DNA from: Propionibacteriaceae bacterium
GTDB taxonomy: Bacteria; Actinomycetota; Actinomycetes; Propionibacteriales; Propionibacteriaceae
Reading direction: 5' to 3'
Assembly: GCA_025965155.1 (NCBI GenBank)
Contig: JAOPXN010000106.1
Span: 1-63,700, forward strand
Length of the DNA stretch: 63,700 bases
Shown here piece by piece: positions 16,321 through 25,031 of the stretch. Each line of letters begins with the position of its first letter. Positions within the stretch are counted from its first letter, which is position 1. Both the position numbers and the translations under genes were made by a program. The notes under the pieces were generated by a model. It saw nothing but the letters and a program-made list of their open reading frames with translations. It did not search any database and had not been told where the DNA came from.

Positions 16321-17109
16321 TCATGGCTGGGGCTGGCAGCGCGGGCACCAGTAGCTACGTCGCTCCTGGCCTACCGGGCCGAACTCCTCGGTTTCGATCG
16401 GCGTGCCACATCGCCGGCACGGCTGCCGGGTGCGCTCGAAGACCCAGGCCCGCTTGCTCGCGCGGAGGTCGCCGGTGGTGGTCTGCTCCGGCCGCCACCG
16501 GTTGGCGTACAGGAGCTGCTGGCCACGCCGTACCAGCCGCTCCAGCTTCGTCACCTGGCCGACGGGGGTCCGCGGATGAATCCCCTGCAGGAACAGCAGC
16601 TCGGCCCGGTAGAAGGTGCCGATCCCTGCCAGGTTGCGCTGGTCCAGTAGGGCCTCGCCGATGCTGCGCTGGGGCTGTGCGCTGAGCCGGCGCACAGCCT
16701 CGTCGACGTCCCAGTCAGGGCCGAGCAGGTCGGGTCCCAGATGCCCGACGACCGTGTCCTCCGCGGAGGTCTCCACCAGCTCCAGCACGGGCAGCCGGTA
16801 TCCCACGACGTCGTGCTCCTCGGTGCCCAGCACGGCGCGGATCTGGAACTCCTCGCCTCCGAACCACTTCTGGCCCCGGGCGAAGATCTTCCAGGTTCCA
16901 TCCATCCGGAAGTGGGCGTGCAAGGTGTAGGAGCTGTCCAGCCGGAACAGCTGATGCTTGCCGCGGGAGACCACCTCGGTCACCACCGCTCCGGTGAGGT
17001 CGGTGGTGGCAAGCTGTGGAACCCGCAGCTCACAGCGTGTCAGCCGGCGACCGGCCAGCACCTCGTGCAGGCGCCGGCACGCACGCCACACTGTGTCTCC
17101 CTCAGGCAT
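16321..17109 (-). CDS. nei: Endonuclease VIII / formamidopyrimidine-DNA glycosylase family (Nei)
   Basis: A 262-residue bifunctional DNA glycosylase/AP lyase removing oxidised bases. The start is fixed by chemistry: after Met removal Pro2 must be the N-terminal nucleophile, so MPEGDTVWRA at 17109 is the true start rather than the longer in-frame one at 17127. Glu3 is the partner residue; the PEGDTVWR context is Nei rather than MutM (PELPEV). The helix-two-turn-helix follows (SIGEALLDQRNLAGIGTFYR, in pieces), and the C-terminal zinc finger is CRRCG...WCPRC. Similar to mycobacterial Nei2. Acts in base excision repair in the cytoplasm. Confidence 0.94.
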   Translation of the reverse strand: MPEGDTVWRACRRLHEVLAGRRLTRCELRVPQLATTDLTGAVVTEVVSRGKHQLFRLDSSYTLHAHFRMDGTWKIFARGQKWFGGEEFQIRAVLGTEEHDVVGYRLPVLELVETSAEDTVVGHLGPDLLGPDWDVDEAVRRLSAQPQRSIGEALLDQRNLAGIGTFYRAELLFLQGIHPRTPVGQVTKLERLVRRGQQLLYANRWRPEQTTTGDLRASKRAWVFERTRQPCRRCGTPIETEEFGPVGQERRSYWCPRCQPQP

Positions 17110-17196
17110 GGACCCATTCGAGCACAAACCGACGAGCCACTTTTCACCCGCGCCATCAACGCTGTCGGTGTGGCGCGCGACGCCTGCACGCCCGTC

Positions 17197-17202
17197 TACG
17201 CT
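17197..17202 (+). promoter_or_regulatory. -10 element TACGCT for leaderless DUF218 gene
   Basis: TACGCT ends 6 bases before the ATG at 17209. It lies close to the divergent nei start at 17109, so the 99-base gap carries both promoters. Confidence 0.6.
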
Positions 17203-17208
17203 GGGACG

Positions 17209-17895
17209 ATGTTTCGACCATCTCGTGCTGCCTCGTCGGCTTCACTTCGCCGTGCCGGCTGGGCAGTCCTCAGCATGGCGGCCGCCTCGGCCGGCGCTGT
17301 GTTGGGCTCAGTGCTGTTCGTCCGGGCTCAGTCGTCCGGTCATCTGTTCTCCGCAGTTGACGTACCCCCGGCGCCGGTCGCCCTGGCGCTGGGCGCTCAG
17401 GTTCGGCCTGACGGTACGCCGTCGGGCTTCCTCGCTGCCCGGCTGGACTTGGCCCGCAGGCTCTTCGAGACCGGCAAGGTGGAGGTCATCCTGGTCTCCG
17501 GCGACAACGGCGCGAAGGAGTACAACGAGCCGGAGGCGATGCGCGACTACCTGATCGATGCCGGAATCCCGGCGGACCGGGTGGTCTGCGACTACGCCGG
17601 TTTCGACACGTACGACTCCTGCTACCGCGCCCGTACCGTCTTCGGCGTCGAAAAGGTGATCATCGTCAGCCAGAGCTACCACCTGCCGCGCGCTGTCGCC
17701 ACTGCCCGGCTGCTCGGGTTGGACGCCAGCGGTGTCGGCGACGACACTGTTCGTCGCGCTGGCAGGCCCTGGCGCAAGGGCTGGGTGCGCGACCAGGTCG
17801 CCTCCGTCAAGACGATCCTCGACCTGCTGACCGCTCGAACGCCCGTCCTCGGCGAGCCGGAACTCGGCGTCACAGTGGCGCTGTTCCGGCGCTGA
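17209..17895 (+). CDS. DUF218 / SanA-YdcF-like membrane protein
   Basis: A 228-residue protein. One membrane helix lies at about residues 16-37, followed by an extracytoplasmic DUF218 Rossmann-like domain: VALALGAQV, VILVSGDNG, EAMRDYLIDAGIPADRVVCDYAGFDTYDSC and VIIVSQSYHLPRAV. This is the SanA family, linked to envelope barrier function and vancomycin sensitivity in enterobacteria. Start chosen at 17209 because of the leaderless -10; the same frame upstream is antisense to nei. It stops one base before the convergent phosphotransferase gene ends. Confidence 0.88.
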   Translation: MFRPSRAASSASLRRAGWAVLSMAAASAGAVLGSVLFVRAQSSGHLFSAVDVPPAPVALALGAQVRPDGTPSGFLAARLDLARRLFETGKVEVILVSGDNGAKEYNEPEAMRDYLIDAGIPADRVVCDYAGFDTYDSCYRARTVFGVEKVIIVSQSYHLPRAVATARLLGLDASGVGDDTVRRAGRPWRKGWVRDQVASVKTILDLLTARTPVLGEPELGVTVALFRR

Positions 17896-17896
17896 C

Positions 17897-18928
17897 TCAG
17901 CCGCCCAGCAGCGCTTCCAAGATCAACGACGGATGGTCCGCGGGTGGGCTCTGCTCGGTGTCTGAGAGCAGTCCTACCCGGCAGAGTTCCCTTAGTTGGA
18001 AGGAAACCTGCAGAACTCTCAACCGGGCGGACAAATGGTCGATGGCGATAAGAGACGGGTCTCGGTGCGTCATCACTTCCATCAGTAGCTGGTGCGCGGC
18101 ACTGCGCTCCGTGTCGTCCAGGTCGGCCTGGTCCTTCACCCGGGCCAGCTCCACGTACGGCGGCGCCGCCCGTACCCACTCAAGATCAAGAAGGCCCGAC
18201 ACCTGCGTGCCACTCCACCAGATGTTGTCCAGATGCAGGTCGGAGTGCACCACTCCGGATGCCGGCGAGTCCCAGCGCGGGCTCAGGGCCGCGTCCCGCT
18301 CCAGCAGCGCCAGAGCCTCGGAGAGCACCGCGAGCTGGCGCCCCGTGGACCGCAGCTCGGCCACTAGCGCCGGCACTCCGTCCGGCAGCGGGTTGATCGA
18401 TCGGCCGATGACATCGGCGGCCGACGCATCCACCGAGTTGGGTGTCGGCACCAGAAGTCGGTGCAGCTGCTGCGGCGGCCGCCACCGATGCAATGCGGTG
18501 ATCATGTTCGCGGCCTGCTCACAGGCACGTACCCGGGTGGCGTGGTCGAGGTCGGGCCAGGCTGCGGCCAGGGGTCGGCCGCCGAGGCGTCGGGTCACCG
18601 TCCAGGTCAGGCCAGCGCTCCCCGGCACCCGGCCGACCTGGATCACGTCGGGATAGCCGACGGCAGCAGGCAGCAGCCGCGCAACTGCTCCTTCCCGCAG
18701 CAAGCGACTGGTATCTCCGCGCCAGCACGTCCGCAGCACCACCTCGCCATGACGTCGGTCAGAAAGCAGCCAGGTGTCGTTGGAGTGGCTCGGCAGCAGC
18801 GTCGGCTCCTCGGTCGGCCGCAGTCCTGACGCGGCCAGCACAGCGTCCAGCCGAGCCGCTCCGGCACCGGCTGAGGTCATCAGCGAGGGGCCTTGGACGA
18901 GATCTGGACCCTCCCGACGATCGGTCAC
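17897..18928 (-). CDS. Aminoglycoside phosphotransferase family (APH) kinase
   Basis: A 343-residue APH-fold kinase. N-lobe: LLPSHSNDTWLL for the glycine-rich loop and VVLRTCWRG for beta-3. C-lobe: catalytic HSDLHLDN (HxDxxxxN) and LLDLEWV, where the metal-binding Asp of DFG sits as DLE. Members phosphorylate antibiotics, sugars or amino alcohols; the substrate is unknown. I chose the GTG at 18928 because TACAGT lies exactly 6 bases before it on the minus strand, the leaderless pattern of this genome; ATG 18880 is an alternative. It is a separate gene from the APH domain fused to the PH protein. Confidence 0.85.
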   Translation of the reverse strand: MTDRREGPDLVQGPSLMTSAGAGAARLDAVLAASGLRPTEEPTLLPSHSNDTWLLSDRRHGEVVLRTCWRGDTSRLLREGAVARLLPAAVGYPDVIQVGRVPGSAGLTWTVTRRLGGRPLAAAWPDLDHATRVRACEQAANMITALHRWRPPQQLHRLLVPTPNSVDASAADVIGRSINPLPDGVPALVAELRSTGRQLAVLSEALALLERDAALSPRWDSPASGVVHSDLHLDNIWWSGTQVSGLLDLEWVRAAPPYVELARVKDQADLDDTERSAAHQLLMEVMTHRDPSLIAIDHLSARLRVLQVSFQLRELCRVGLLSDTEQSPPADHPSLILEALLGG

Positions 18929-18934
18929 CGGGTC

Positions 18935-18940
18935 ACTGTA
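18935..18940 (-). promoter_or_regulatory. -10 element TACAGT for leaderless APH gene
   Basis: On the minus strand TACAGT (18940-18935) is followed by 6 bases and the GTG at 18928. Confidence 0.55.
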
Positions 18941-18996
18941 GGGGTACGCCGGAGGAAGCGATCCGTAGCACCCCTTGTCGATCTGCAATTGCTGAA

Positions 18997-19030
18997 TTAC
19001 TGTAATGATGTAATCGTCCGATTACCGTAA
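18997..19030. promoter_or_regulatory. Nested palindromic operator upstream of the RHH-like gene
   Basis: Two TTAC-N-GTAA palindromes at 18997-19005 and 19022-19030, 25 bases apart, plus a perfect 7-bp inverted repeat GTAATCG-TC-CGATTAC at 19010-19025 that overlaps the second. The cluster ends immediately before the AGGAGG ribosome-binding site. Repeated half-sites of this kind fit cooperative binding by a ribbon-helix-helix protein. Confidence 0.7.
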
Positions 19031-19046
19031 GTAGGAGGCGTGCAAA

Positions 19047-19667
19047 ATGCCGAAGCACTCACATCCAGATGATCTCGGCCGGCACCACCCGCATGAGGAG
19101 GGTGCGGAGGGTCGGCTCGGCGACCGGTCGGGCCGCGGCCGCGGATTTGGCCGGCCCGGTGGCTGGCAGAACGTCGACCTGCCCCCAGCCGACGATGCAC
19201 AGGCGTGGTTCGAGGGCCGGCTGCCCGATGACTGGTTCACCGACATCGACGTCACCGTCGACCGCGAAGAGATCATCGTGATCGGCACCCTCCCGGACTC
19301 AGACGTCAGTGACGCCGCAGCGGTGGAAGGCAGGATCAGCCGGTTCCGCGCCGACACCCGGGGGACCCGAATGCAGATCGCGGACGAGGCGCAGGCACGC
19401 TATGGCCGCAAGGTCTCGTGGGGAGCAGAGCTGTCCGGCACCCGAGCCCTGTTCACCCACATCTCCGTACCGGTCATGACACGGCTGCGGCAGCCGGAAC
19501 GGCGCGTGCTGGACACGCTCGTCGACGCCGGGGTGGCCCGGTCCCGCTCAGAGGCACTGGCCTGGGCGGTCAAGCTGGTCGGTGAGCACGCCGACAGCTG
19601 GCTGGCCGACCTGCGTCATGCGATGACCGAAGTCGACAAGCTGAGGTCCGAGGGCCCCAGCTTCTGA
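19047..19667 (+). CDS. Conserved actinobacterial protein with C-terminal ribbon-helix-helix-like segment
   Basis: A 206-residue protein of unknown function. Residues 1-40 are disordered-looking, rich in His, Gly and Arg. Residues 50-110 form a mixed domain (WFEGRLPDDWFTDIDVTVDRE, in pieces; EEIIVIGTL). Residues 135-180 (LFTHISVPVMTRLRQPERRVLDTLVDAGVARSRSEALAWAV, in pieces) look like a ribbon-helix-helix: a short strand, then a helix, then SRSEALAWAVKLV. A strong AGGAGG precedes the ATG. The three nested palindromes next to its ribosome-binding site suggest it binds its own control region. I do not know a named homologue. Convergent with pgi. Confidence 0.8.
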   Translation: MPKHSHPDDLGRHHPHEEGAEGRLGDRSGRGRGFGRPGGWQNVDLPPADDAQAWFEGRLPDDWFTDIDVTVDREEIIVIGTLPDSDVSDAAAVEGRISRFRADTRGTRMQIADEAQARYGRKVSWGAELSGTRALFTHISVPVMTRLRQPERRVLDTLVDAGVARSRSEALAWAVKLVGEHADSWLADLRHAMTEVDKLRSEGPSF

Positions 19668-19691
19668 GCCGTCAGCCCGCACCGTCCCGGA

Positions 19692-21368
19692 TCAGTTGCT
19701 GCGGTGCTTGCGGTAGTAGCGGATCAAGGACTGGGTTGAGGGGTCCTGCTGGGCGAGTGCCTGCTCGTCGCCGGCGACGGCTGGGGTCAGCTGCTTGGCC
19801 AGCTGCTTCCCCAGCTCGACCCCCCACTGGTCGAAGCTGTCGATTCCCCACACCACTCCCTGCGTGAACGTGATGTGCTCGTACAGCGCGATCAGCTGGC
19901 CCACCACCGAAGGGCTCAGCACCGGCGCCATGATCGAGGTCGATGGTCGGTTGCCGGAGAAGACTCGGGCCGGCACGATCGACTCGTCGGTTCCCTCGGC
20001 CCGGACCTCGTCCGCCGTCTTGCCGAACGCGAGGGCCGCGGTCTGGGCGAAGAAGTTGGCCAGGAACAGCTCGTGGACGTCGGCGTCATCGTCCTTCAAC
20101 GGGTGGGCAGGGGTCGCGAACGCAAGGAAGTCGGCCGGGATCAACCGGGTGCCCTGGTGCAGCAGCTGGAAGAAAGCGTGCTGACCGTTGGTACCGGGCT
20201 CACCCCAGAACACCTCGCCGGTGTGGGTCGTCACGGGAGTGCCGTCCCAGCGGACGCTCTTGCCGTTGGACTCCATCGTCAGCTGCTGCAGATACGCCGG
20301 GAAGCGGTGGAGGTACTGCGCATAGGGCAGCACCGCATGCGTCGCGGCGTCGTAGAAGTTCACGTACCAGACGTTCAGCAGGCCCATCAAGGCCGGCACG
20401 TTCTGGCTGAGCTCGGTATCGCGGAAGTGCTCGTCCATGGCGCGGAACCCAGCCAGGAAGTCGGAGAAGTTCTCCGGCCCGATGGCCACCACCACAGAGG
20501 TGCCAATGGCCGAGTCGACGGAGTAACGGCCGCCTACCCAGTCCCAGAAGCCGAACGCGTTCTCGGGGTCGATGCCGAACTCGGCCACCTTGTCCAAGGC
20601 TGTGGACACCGCGACGAAGTGCTTGGCCACCGCGTCCTTGGCCGCCTCCGCAGAGTCGTCGATCGCCCCCGCTGCACGCAGCTGGTCCAGCAGCCACGCA
20701 CGCGCCAGCCGGGCGTTGGTCAAGGTCTCCAAGGTGGTGAAGGTCTTCGAAGCGACAATGAACAAGGTGGTAGCGGGGTCAAGGCCCTTGGTCTTCTCCG
20801 CCACGTCGGTCGGGTCGATGTTGGAGATGAACCGCACCTGGATACCGTCTTGCACGTACGCAAGCAGGGCCTCGTACACCATGACCGGGCCGAGGTCGGA
20901 GCCACCGATACCGATGTTGACCACGGTACGGATCTGCTGCCCGGTCACTCCGGTCCAGGCGCCGCTGCGTACCTTCTCGGCGAAGCCGTAGACCTTGGAC
21001 AGCGTCTGGTGCACCTCGGGGACGACGTCGGTCCCGTCCACCTCAAGCGATGCATCAGCCGGGGCGCGGAGGGCGGTGTGCAGCACTGCCCGGTCCTCGG
21101 TCACATTGATGTGCTCACCGGCGAACATCGCATCCCGCCGCTCGACCAGCCCCACCTGGTCGGCCAGATCCACCAGTGCCGCCATTACCTCGGCGTCCAC
21201 AAGGTTCTTGGACAGGTCCACGTAGAGATCGCCAGCCGTGAACGTCAGCTTCGAAGCGCGTTCCGGGTCCTTGTCGAACCATCCGCGAAGGTCCGGCACC
21301 AAGGAGGCATGCAAGTCGGTCAGCGTGGCCCAGGCTGAGGTGGTGGTTGGATCTACCGGACTCGTCAT
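19692..21368 (-). CDS. pgi: Glucose-6-phosphate isomerase
   Basis: A 558-residue enzyme interconverting glucose 6-phosphate and fructose 6-phosphate. Signatures: [32 protein letters not shown] (SIS domain phosphate contacts), [18 protein letters not shown], and the C-terminal [19 protein letters not shown] with the catalytic Lys. Length equals the long PGI family. Start at ATG 21368 (MTSPVDPTT), supported by GAGG about 6 bases upstream; the frame is open 30 codons further but that extension is not conserved-looking. Divergent from the OhrR-like regulator. Confidence 0.97.
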   Translation of the reverse strand: MTSPVDPTTTSAWATLTDLHASLVPDLRGWFDKDPERASKLTFTAGDLYVDLSKNLVDAEVMAALVDLADQVGLVERRDAMFAGEHINVTEDRAVLHTALRAPADASLEVDGTDVVPEVHQTLSKVYGFAEKVRSGAWTGVTGQQIRTVVNIGIGGSDLGPVMVYEALLAYVQDGIQVRFISNIDPTDVAEKTKGLDPATTLFIVASKTFTTLETLTNARLARAWLLDQLRAAGAIDDSAEAAKDAVAKHFVAVSTALDKVAEFGIDPENAFGFWDWVGGRYSVDSAIGTSVVVAIGPENFSDFLAGFRAMDEHFRDTELSQNVPALMGLLNVWYVNFYDAATHAVLPYAQYLHRFPAYLQQLTMESNGKSVRWDGTPVTTHTGEVFWGEPGTNGQHAFFQLLHQGTRLIPADFLAFATPAHPLKDDDADVHELFLANFFAQTAALAFGKTADEVRAEGTDESIVPARVFSGNRPSTSIMAPVLSPSVVGQLIALYEHITFTQGVVWGIDSFDQWGVELGKQLAKQLTPAVAGDEQALAQQDPSTQSLIRYYRKHRSN

Positions 21369-21523
21369 CTGAACCTCATCTGCCTCGAGTAGTGAACGCT
21401 CGCAGCCTACTGAGGCCGACCGGGACGGCTCAACCAGTCCCCGATAGTGACGAGACACCCGAGAAGCCGGGATCCGAGGATGGCCTGTCGGGCCGTTCGG
21501 ACATGGCGGTCCAATTTTGGATA

Positions 21524-21537
21524 GTTAGCACCCTAAC
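21524..21537. promoter_or_regulatory. Inverted repeat GTTAG-CACC-CTAAC upstream of MarR/OhrR-like gene
   Basis: A 5-bp perfect inverted repeat with a 4-base centre, ending 13 bases before the -10 of the regulator gene. It therefore lies over its -35 region, the usual place for an autorepressor site. Confidence 0.55.
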
Positions 21538-21550
21538 AGTTGGTGATCGG

Positions 21551-21556
21551 TAGACT
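21551..21556 (+). promoter_or_regulatory. -10 element TAGACT for leaderless OhrR-like gene
   Basis: TAGACT ends 6 bases before the ATG at 21563, with no ribosome-binding site. Confidence 0.6.
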
Positions 21557-21562
21557 GTACGG

Positions 21563-22075
21563 ATGCGCGGTCCCGAAGAGGTCGAATCCGCCGAGGACTT
21601 GCTGGCCCTCGAGCGGCAGGTCTGCTTCGCCCTGGCCGTCGCCTCTCGGAGCGTCGTCAGCCTCTACCGGCCTTTGTTGGAGCCGATGGGGCTCACCCAT
21701 CCGCAGTATCTGGTGATGCTGGCGCTGTGGCAGCACGAGCCACTGTCGGTCACCCGAATCGGGCAGCTCCTGCAGCTTGAACCGGCCACCTTGTCACCAC
21801 TGCTGAAACGGCTGGAGGTCGCGGGCCTGGTGATCCGCAGACGCGATCCGCAGAATGAACGGACGCTCAAAGTCACGCTCACCCCGCGCGGGCGCCAGCT
21901 ACGGGAGCAGGCTCTGGACATCCCACCTGCCGTGATCGAACGGCTCGGAATGAGCGTGGACGATCTCAAGAGCTTGCATCAGACCCTCACTGAGCTGATT
22001 GGGCAGGTGAACCGTCCACACGCCGCGGCGGACATGGCAGACACAGAGGGGACCGCTCCCAGCACGGTTGGATAG
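21563..22075 (+). CDS. MarR family regulator, OhrR-like
   Basis: A 170-residue winged-helix regulator. The N-terminal ERQVCFALAVASRSVVSLY carries the single Cys in the position of the peroxide-sensing cysteine of OhrR, and GLTHPQYLVMLALWQHEPLSV is the OhrR-type helix. The wing is RRRDPQNERTLKVTLTPRGR. OhrR normally represses the ohr peroxidase gene, but no ohr gene is visible nearby, so its target is either elsewhere or itself. Leaderless start. The dGTPase gene follows after 9 bases, but it has its own leaderless promoter. Confidence 0.88.
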   Translation: MRGPEEVESAEDLLALERQVCFALAVASRSVVSLYRPLLEPMGLTHPQYLVMLALWQHEPLSVTRIGQLLQLEPATLSPLLKRLEVAGLVIRRRDPQNERTLKVTLTPRGRQLREQALDIPPAVIERLGMSVDDLKSLHQTLTELIGQVNRPHAAADMADTEGTAPSTVG

Positions 22076-22078
22076 GTT
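22073..22078 (+). promoter_or_regulatory. -10 element TAGGTT for leaderless dGTPase gene
   Basis: TAGGTT overlaps the stop codon region of the preceding regulator gene and ends 6 bases before the ATG at 22085. Confidence 0.55.
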
Positions 22079-22084
22079 GCCGCT

Positions 22085-23611
22085 ATGGATCCGCGATTGA
22101 CCAGAGCCCGCGCGGAGACGGCGACATCGTCCCAGCACGCCGGGGTCGAGTCAGACTTCCGGACCGATCTAGAACGCATCAGGTTCGCCCCGTCTTTCTC
22201 CCGGCTGGCCGAGGTGACCCAGGTCGTGACGGCCGGTGCGACCGGCGGAGTAGTCCACAACCGGCTCACTCACACCATCAAGGTGACCGCCGTGGCCCGC
22301 GCTATCGCGGTACGGCTGCTCCGTACCGAGGACCCGGTGGTCCTGCACCGGCTCGGTGGCCTCGACCACGTGGTCGTCCAGGCGGCCGCGGGAGCGCACG
22401 ACCTCGGCCATCCGCCGTTTGGCCACCTCGGTGAGCGGGTGCTGGACCGGCTGGCCCGGGATCGGTTCGGGCTGATCGACGGCTACGAGGGCAACGCCCA
22501 GACCTTCCGGATCCTGACCGAGCTGGAGGTCCGCGGACCTGGCGACGAGGGGCTGAACCTCACGGCGGCCGTACTGGCTGGCGTGCTGAAGTACCCCTGG
22601 GGCCGGTTCCACATGCCGGAGCCGCACCCCACCGGCTGGCCCGAGTCGCCACGCGGGGCCCGCCATGGGGTCGACGGGCCGGGGGCGGCGAAGTTCTCTG
22701 CGTACTCGATCGACCTGCCGGAGATGGTCAAGGCCCTCGCCGCCTTCCCAGGCTTGCCGCCGGGTCGCCAGACGCTGGAGTGCTCGGTGATGGACCTGGC
22801 CGACGACATTGCGTACTCGCTGCACGATGTCGAGGACTTCCACCGCTCGGGGGTGCTCCAGTTCTCTCCGGTCTCCAAAGAGTTTCGTTCGTGGGTGGCC
22901 GATCGGGTCCGGTTCGCCACCCTGGACGAACATCGGCTCCGTGCCCTTGGGCAGACTCCGGGAGCCGGGCTGGAGGGCCTACGCCGCCGGCTGATCGACA
23001 GGGACAGCTGGGTCTTCGACGAGGAGACGTTCGCGCAAGCCGTGTTGACGGTCGGGGATGAGTTTGTCGACGGTGTGCTGGCGGTGCCCTACGACGGGTC
23101 GATGGCGGCGGACCGGGCGATCTCGGGATTCACCTCACGGTGGATCGACCATTTCATCTCCTCGGTGGTCCTGGATCCCGACCCACCGGTCCGCTCCAGC
23201 TATGTGTCGCTGATGCCGAACGCGTGGCACGAGGTGTCGGTACTGAAGTTCGTGCACAAGTACTTCATCCTCGATCGTCCGGATCTGGCGATGTACCAGC
23301 GTGGCCAGGCCGAGACGATCGAGCGGCTGGTGGCCGGCTTCGACAGCTGGCTGTCCGACCGGACCGACGGAAGCCGGGCACCGCGCCGGCTGATCGACCT
23401 GGTGAACGCGGCCACCTTCGGCTACGACCGGACCGCACACGAGCATCCTGAGTGGCTGGACGGCCGGACCTCGGAGGCGGAGGTGGCTCGGATGGGCCGC
23501 GGGCGCGGCATCATCGACTTCGTCAGCAGCCTCACCGACGAGCAGGCGGTGGCCTTCGCAACCCGGCTGGGTGGGGCCACCGGCATGTTGTGGACCACCG
23601 GCGCCCTCTAG
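22085..23611 (+). CDS. dgt: Deoxyguanosinetriphosphate triphosphohydrolase-like HD protein
   Basis: A 508-residue HD-domain phosphohydrolase. Metal ligands: His63 (NRLTHTIKV), His105-Asp106 within AHDLGHPPFGH, and the downstream Asp of DLADDIAYSLHD. Bacterial dGTPase-like proteins split dNTPs into nucleoside and tripolyphosphate. The protein is longer than the usual 400-430 residues of actinobacterial dGTPase-like proteins because of a C-terminal extension. Substrate preference (dGTP or all dNTPs) cannot be read. Leaderless start immediately after the OhrR-like gene. Confidence 0.9.
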   Translation: MDPRLTRARAETATSSQHAGVESDFRTDLERIRFAPSFSRLAEVTQVVTAGATGGVVHNRLTHTIKVTAVARAIAVRLLRTEDPVVLHRLGGLDHVVVQAAAGAHDLGHPPFGHLGERVLDRLARDRFGLIDGYEGNAQTFRILTELEVRGPGDEGLNLTAAVLAGVLKYPWGRFHMPEPHPTGWPESPRGARHGVDGPGAAKFSAYSIDLPEMVKALAAFPGLPPGRQTLECSVMDLADDIAYSLHDVEDFHRSGVLQFSPVSKEFRSWVADRVRFATLDEHRLRALGQTPGAGLEGLRRRLIDRDSWVFDEETFAQAVLTVGDEFVDGVLAVPYDGSMAADRAISGFTSRWIDHFISSVVLDPDPPVRSSYVSLMPNAWHEVSVLKFVHKYFILDRPDLAMYQRGQAETIERLVAGFDSWLSDRTDGSRAPRRLIDLVNAATFGYDRTAHEHPEWLDGRTSEAEVARMGRGRGIIDFVSSLTDEQAVAFATRLGGATGMLWTTGAL

Positions 23612-23708
23612 CGAACCGGCACATGCCGGTTCCGGAGCAGGCCGGCTGAGCGGGGCTGATTACCGCGACGGCTGGTGTGACATTTCTGCGGCGGGTATCA
23701 GCAACGCC

Positions 23709-24188
23709 ATGACTGAGGAATCCGGTTCGTCCCGCTACCCGGCGCGCAACCTGTGGTCCGGGGTGCTGTTCGGAATCGGCGCCGCCGCCTTTGTCGACGA
23801 GGCGGTGTTCCACCAGCTGCTGCACTGGCACCACTTCTACGACCGGTCCACTCCGGCGGTCGGGCTGATCTCGGACGGCATGTTCCACGCCTTCAGCTGG
23901 TTCGCGACGGTGGCGGCCCTGTTCCTCTTCGCCGACCTGCGCCGACGACGGAGCCTGCACCTTGTGCGGTGGCTGGGCGGGGTACTGCTTGGCGCCGGCG
24001 GGTTCCAGCTCTATGACGGTGTGATCCAGCACAAGGTGCTGAGCCTTCATCAGATCCGGTACGTGCCCGAGGTGCTGCCGTACGACATCACCTGGAATGT
24101 CATCGCCTTGCTGATCCTGCTCGCGGGCGTCGCGCTGGTCGTCCGCACCCGGGTCCACGCCGGAACACCGACCGGCGAACATGCTTGA
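23709..24188 (+). CDS. DUF2243 family membrane protein
   Basis: A 159-residue protein with four predicted membrane helices (about 15-35, 50-72, 85-105 and 125-148) and conserved His residues (FHQLLHWHHFYD; GMFHAFSW; QHKVLSLHQIR), the DUF2243 pattern. Function unknown, but the His pattern and constant pairing with CtaG suggest a role with copper or cytochrome oxidase. The ATG at 23709 is chosen because family members start shortly before NLWSGVLFGIGAAAFVDE. It overlaps the ctaG start by 8 bases, so the two are one operon. Confidence 0.88.
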   Translation: MTEESGSSRYPARNLWSGVLFGIGAAAFVDEAVFHQLLHWHHFYDRSTPAVGLISDGMFHAFSWFATVAALFLFADLRRRRSLHLVRWLGGVLLGAGGFQLYDGVIQHKVLSLHQIRYVPEVLPYDITWNVIALLILLAGVALVVRTRVHAGTPTGEHA

Positions 24189-25026
24189 GCATCGCAGCTG
24201 GGCCGACGGCCTCTGGATGGCGGTCGGAATGCTGCTCCTGCTTCTCTACCTGGCTGGTGTCTTGGCCGGGCGACGCCGCGGCCGCGGCTGGCCAGCCGCC
24301 CGGACGATCGCGTGGTCCGGCGGGGTGCTTTGCTGCCTCGCCGCAACGGCCGGGCCCTTGGCGCGCATCGGCCAGACCAGCTTTTCCGCCCACATGGCAG
24401 GTCACCTGCTGCTGGGCATGCTGGCCCCGCTGCTGCTGGTCCTGGGAGCCCCGGTCACCGTCGCGCTTCGCGGCTTGCCGCTCCAGCACGCACGGCGACT
24501 GAGCCGCGTGCTCGCCCGGCCTGAGCTGGCGGTGCTCACTCATCCGGTGACGGCTGCCCTGCTCGACGTCGGCGGACTGTGGCTGCTGTACGGGACACCG
24601 CTGTTCGGCTGGATGCACGCCTCCCCCGCCGGCCACCTCGTTGCGCAGATCCATGTCCTGGTGGCCGGCTATCTGTTCACGTTCTCCCTGGTCGGTGTCG
24701 ACCCCACCGGGCACCGGGCGGACATCAGGCTTCGGTCGGCGGTGCTGGTGGCAGCGCTGGCCGCACACGGCATCCTCGCCAAGCGCCTGTATGTCGATCC
24801 CCCCGCCGGTGTCAGCGTCGCAGACGGGGAACGTGCGGCAATGGTGATGTTCTACGGCGGGGACCTGGTCGAGATTGTCCTGGTCGTTGCGGTGTGCCTT
24901 GAGTGGTATCGCCGGACCGCACCGCGCTCCGTCGGAACCTCAGCGGGAGAGGGGCACGGTCCAGCCGTCGTTCGGCTCGGCCAGATCCCTTCCCGTGCAT
25001 CCGATCCGGGACGCCAGACGGAATAG
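24181..25026 (+). CDS. ctaG: CtaG family cytochrome c oxidase assembly factor (caa3 type)
   Basis: A 281-residue integral membrane protein with about seven helices. It carries the caa3_CtaG signatures: SFSAHMAGHLLLGMLAPLLLVLGAP (His residues facing the membrane), PLFGWMHASPAGHL and HVLVAGYLFTFSLVGVDP. B. subtilis CtaG is needed for caa3 oxidase formation, probably copper delivery to CuA/CuB. Start overlaps the DUF2243 gene by 8 bases. The hydrophilic C-terminal 40 residues look disordered. No oxidase subunit gene lies in the window. Confidence 0.92.
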   Translation: MLEHRSWADGLWMAVGMLLLLLYLAGVLAGRRRGRGWPAARTIAWSGGVLCCLAATAGPLARIGQTSFSAHMAGHLLLGMLAPLLLVLGAPVTVALRGLPLQHARRLSRVLARPELAVLTHPVTAALLDVGGLWLLYGTPLFGWMHASPAGHLVAQIHVLVAGYLFTFSLVGVDPTGHRADIRLRSAVLVAALAAHGILAKRLYVDPPAGVSVADGERAAMVMFYGGDLVEIVLVVAVCLEWYRRTAPRSVGTSAGEGHGPAVVRLGQIPSRASDPGRQTE

Positions 25027-25031
25027 CAAGC

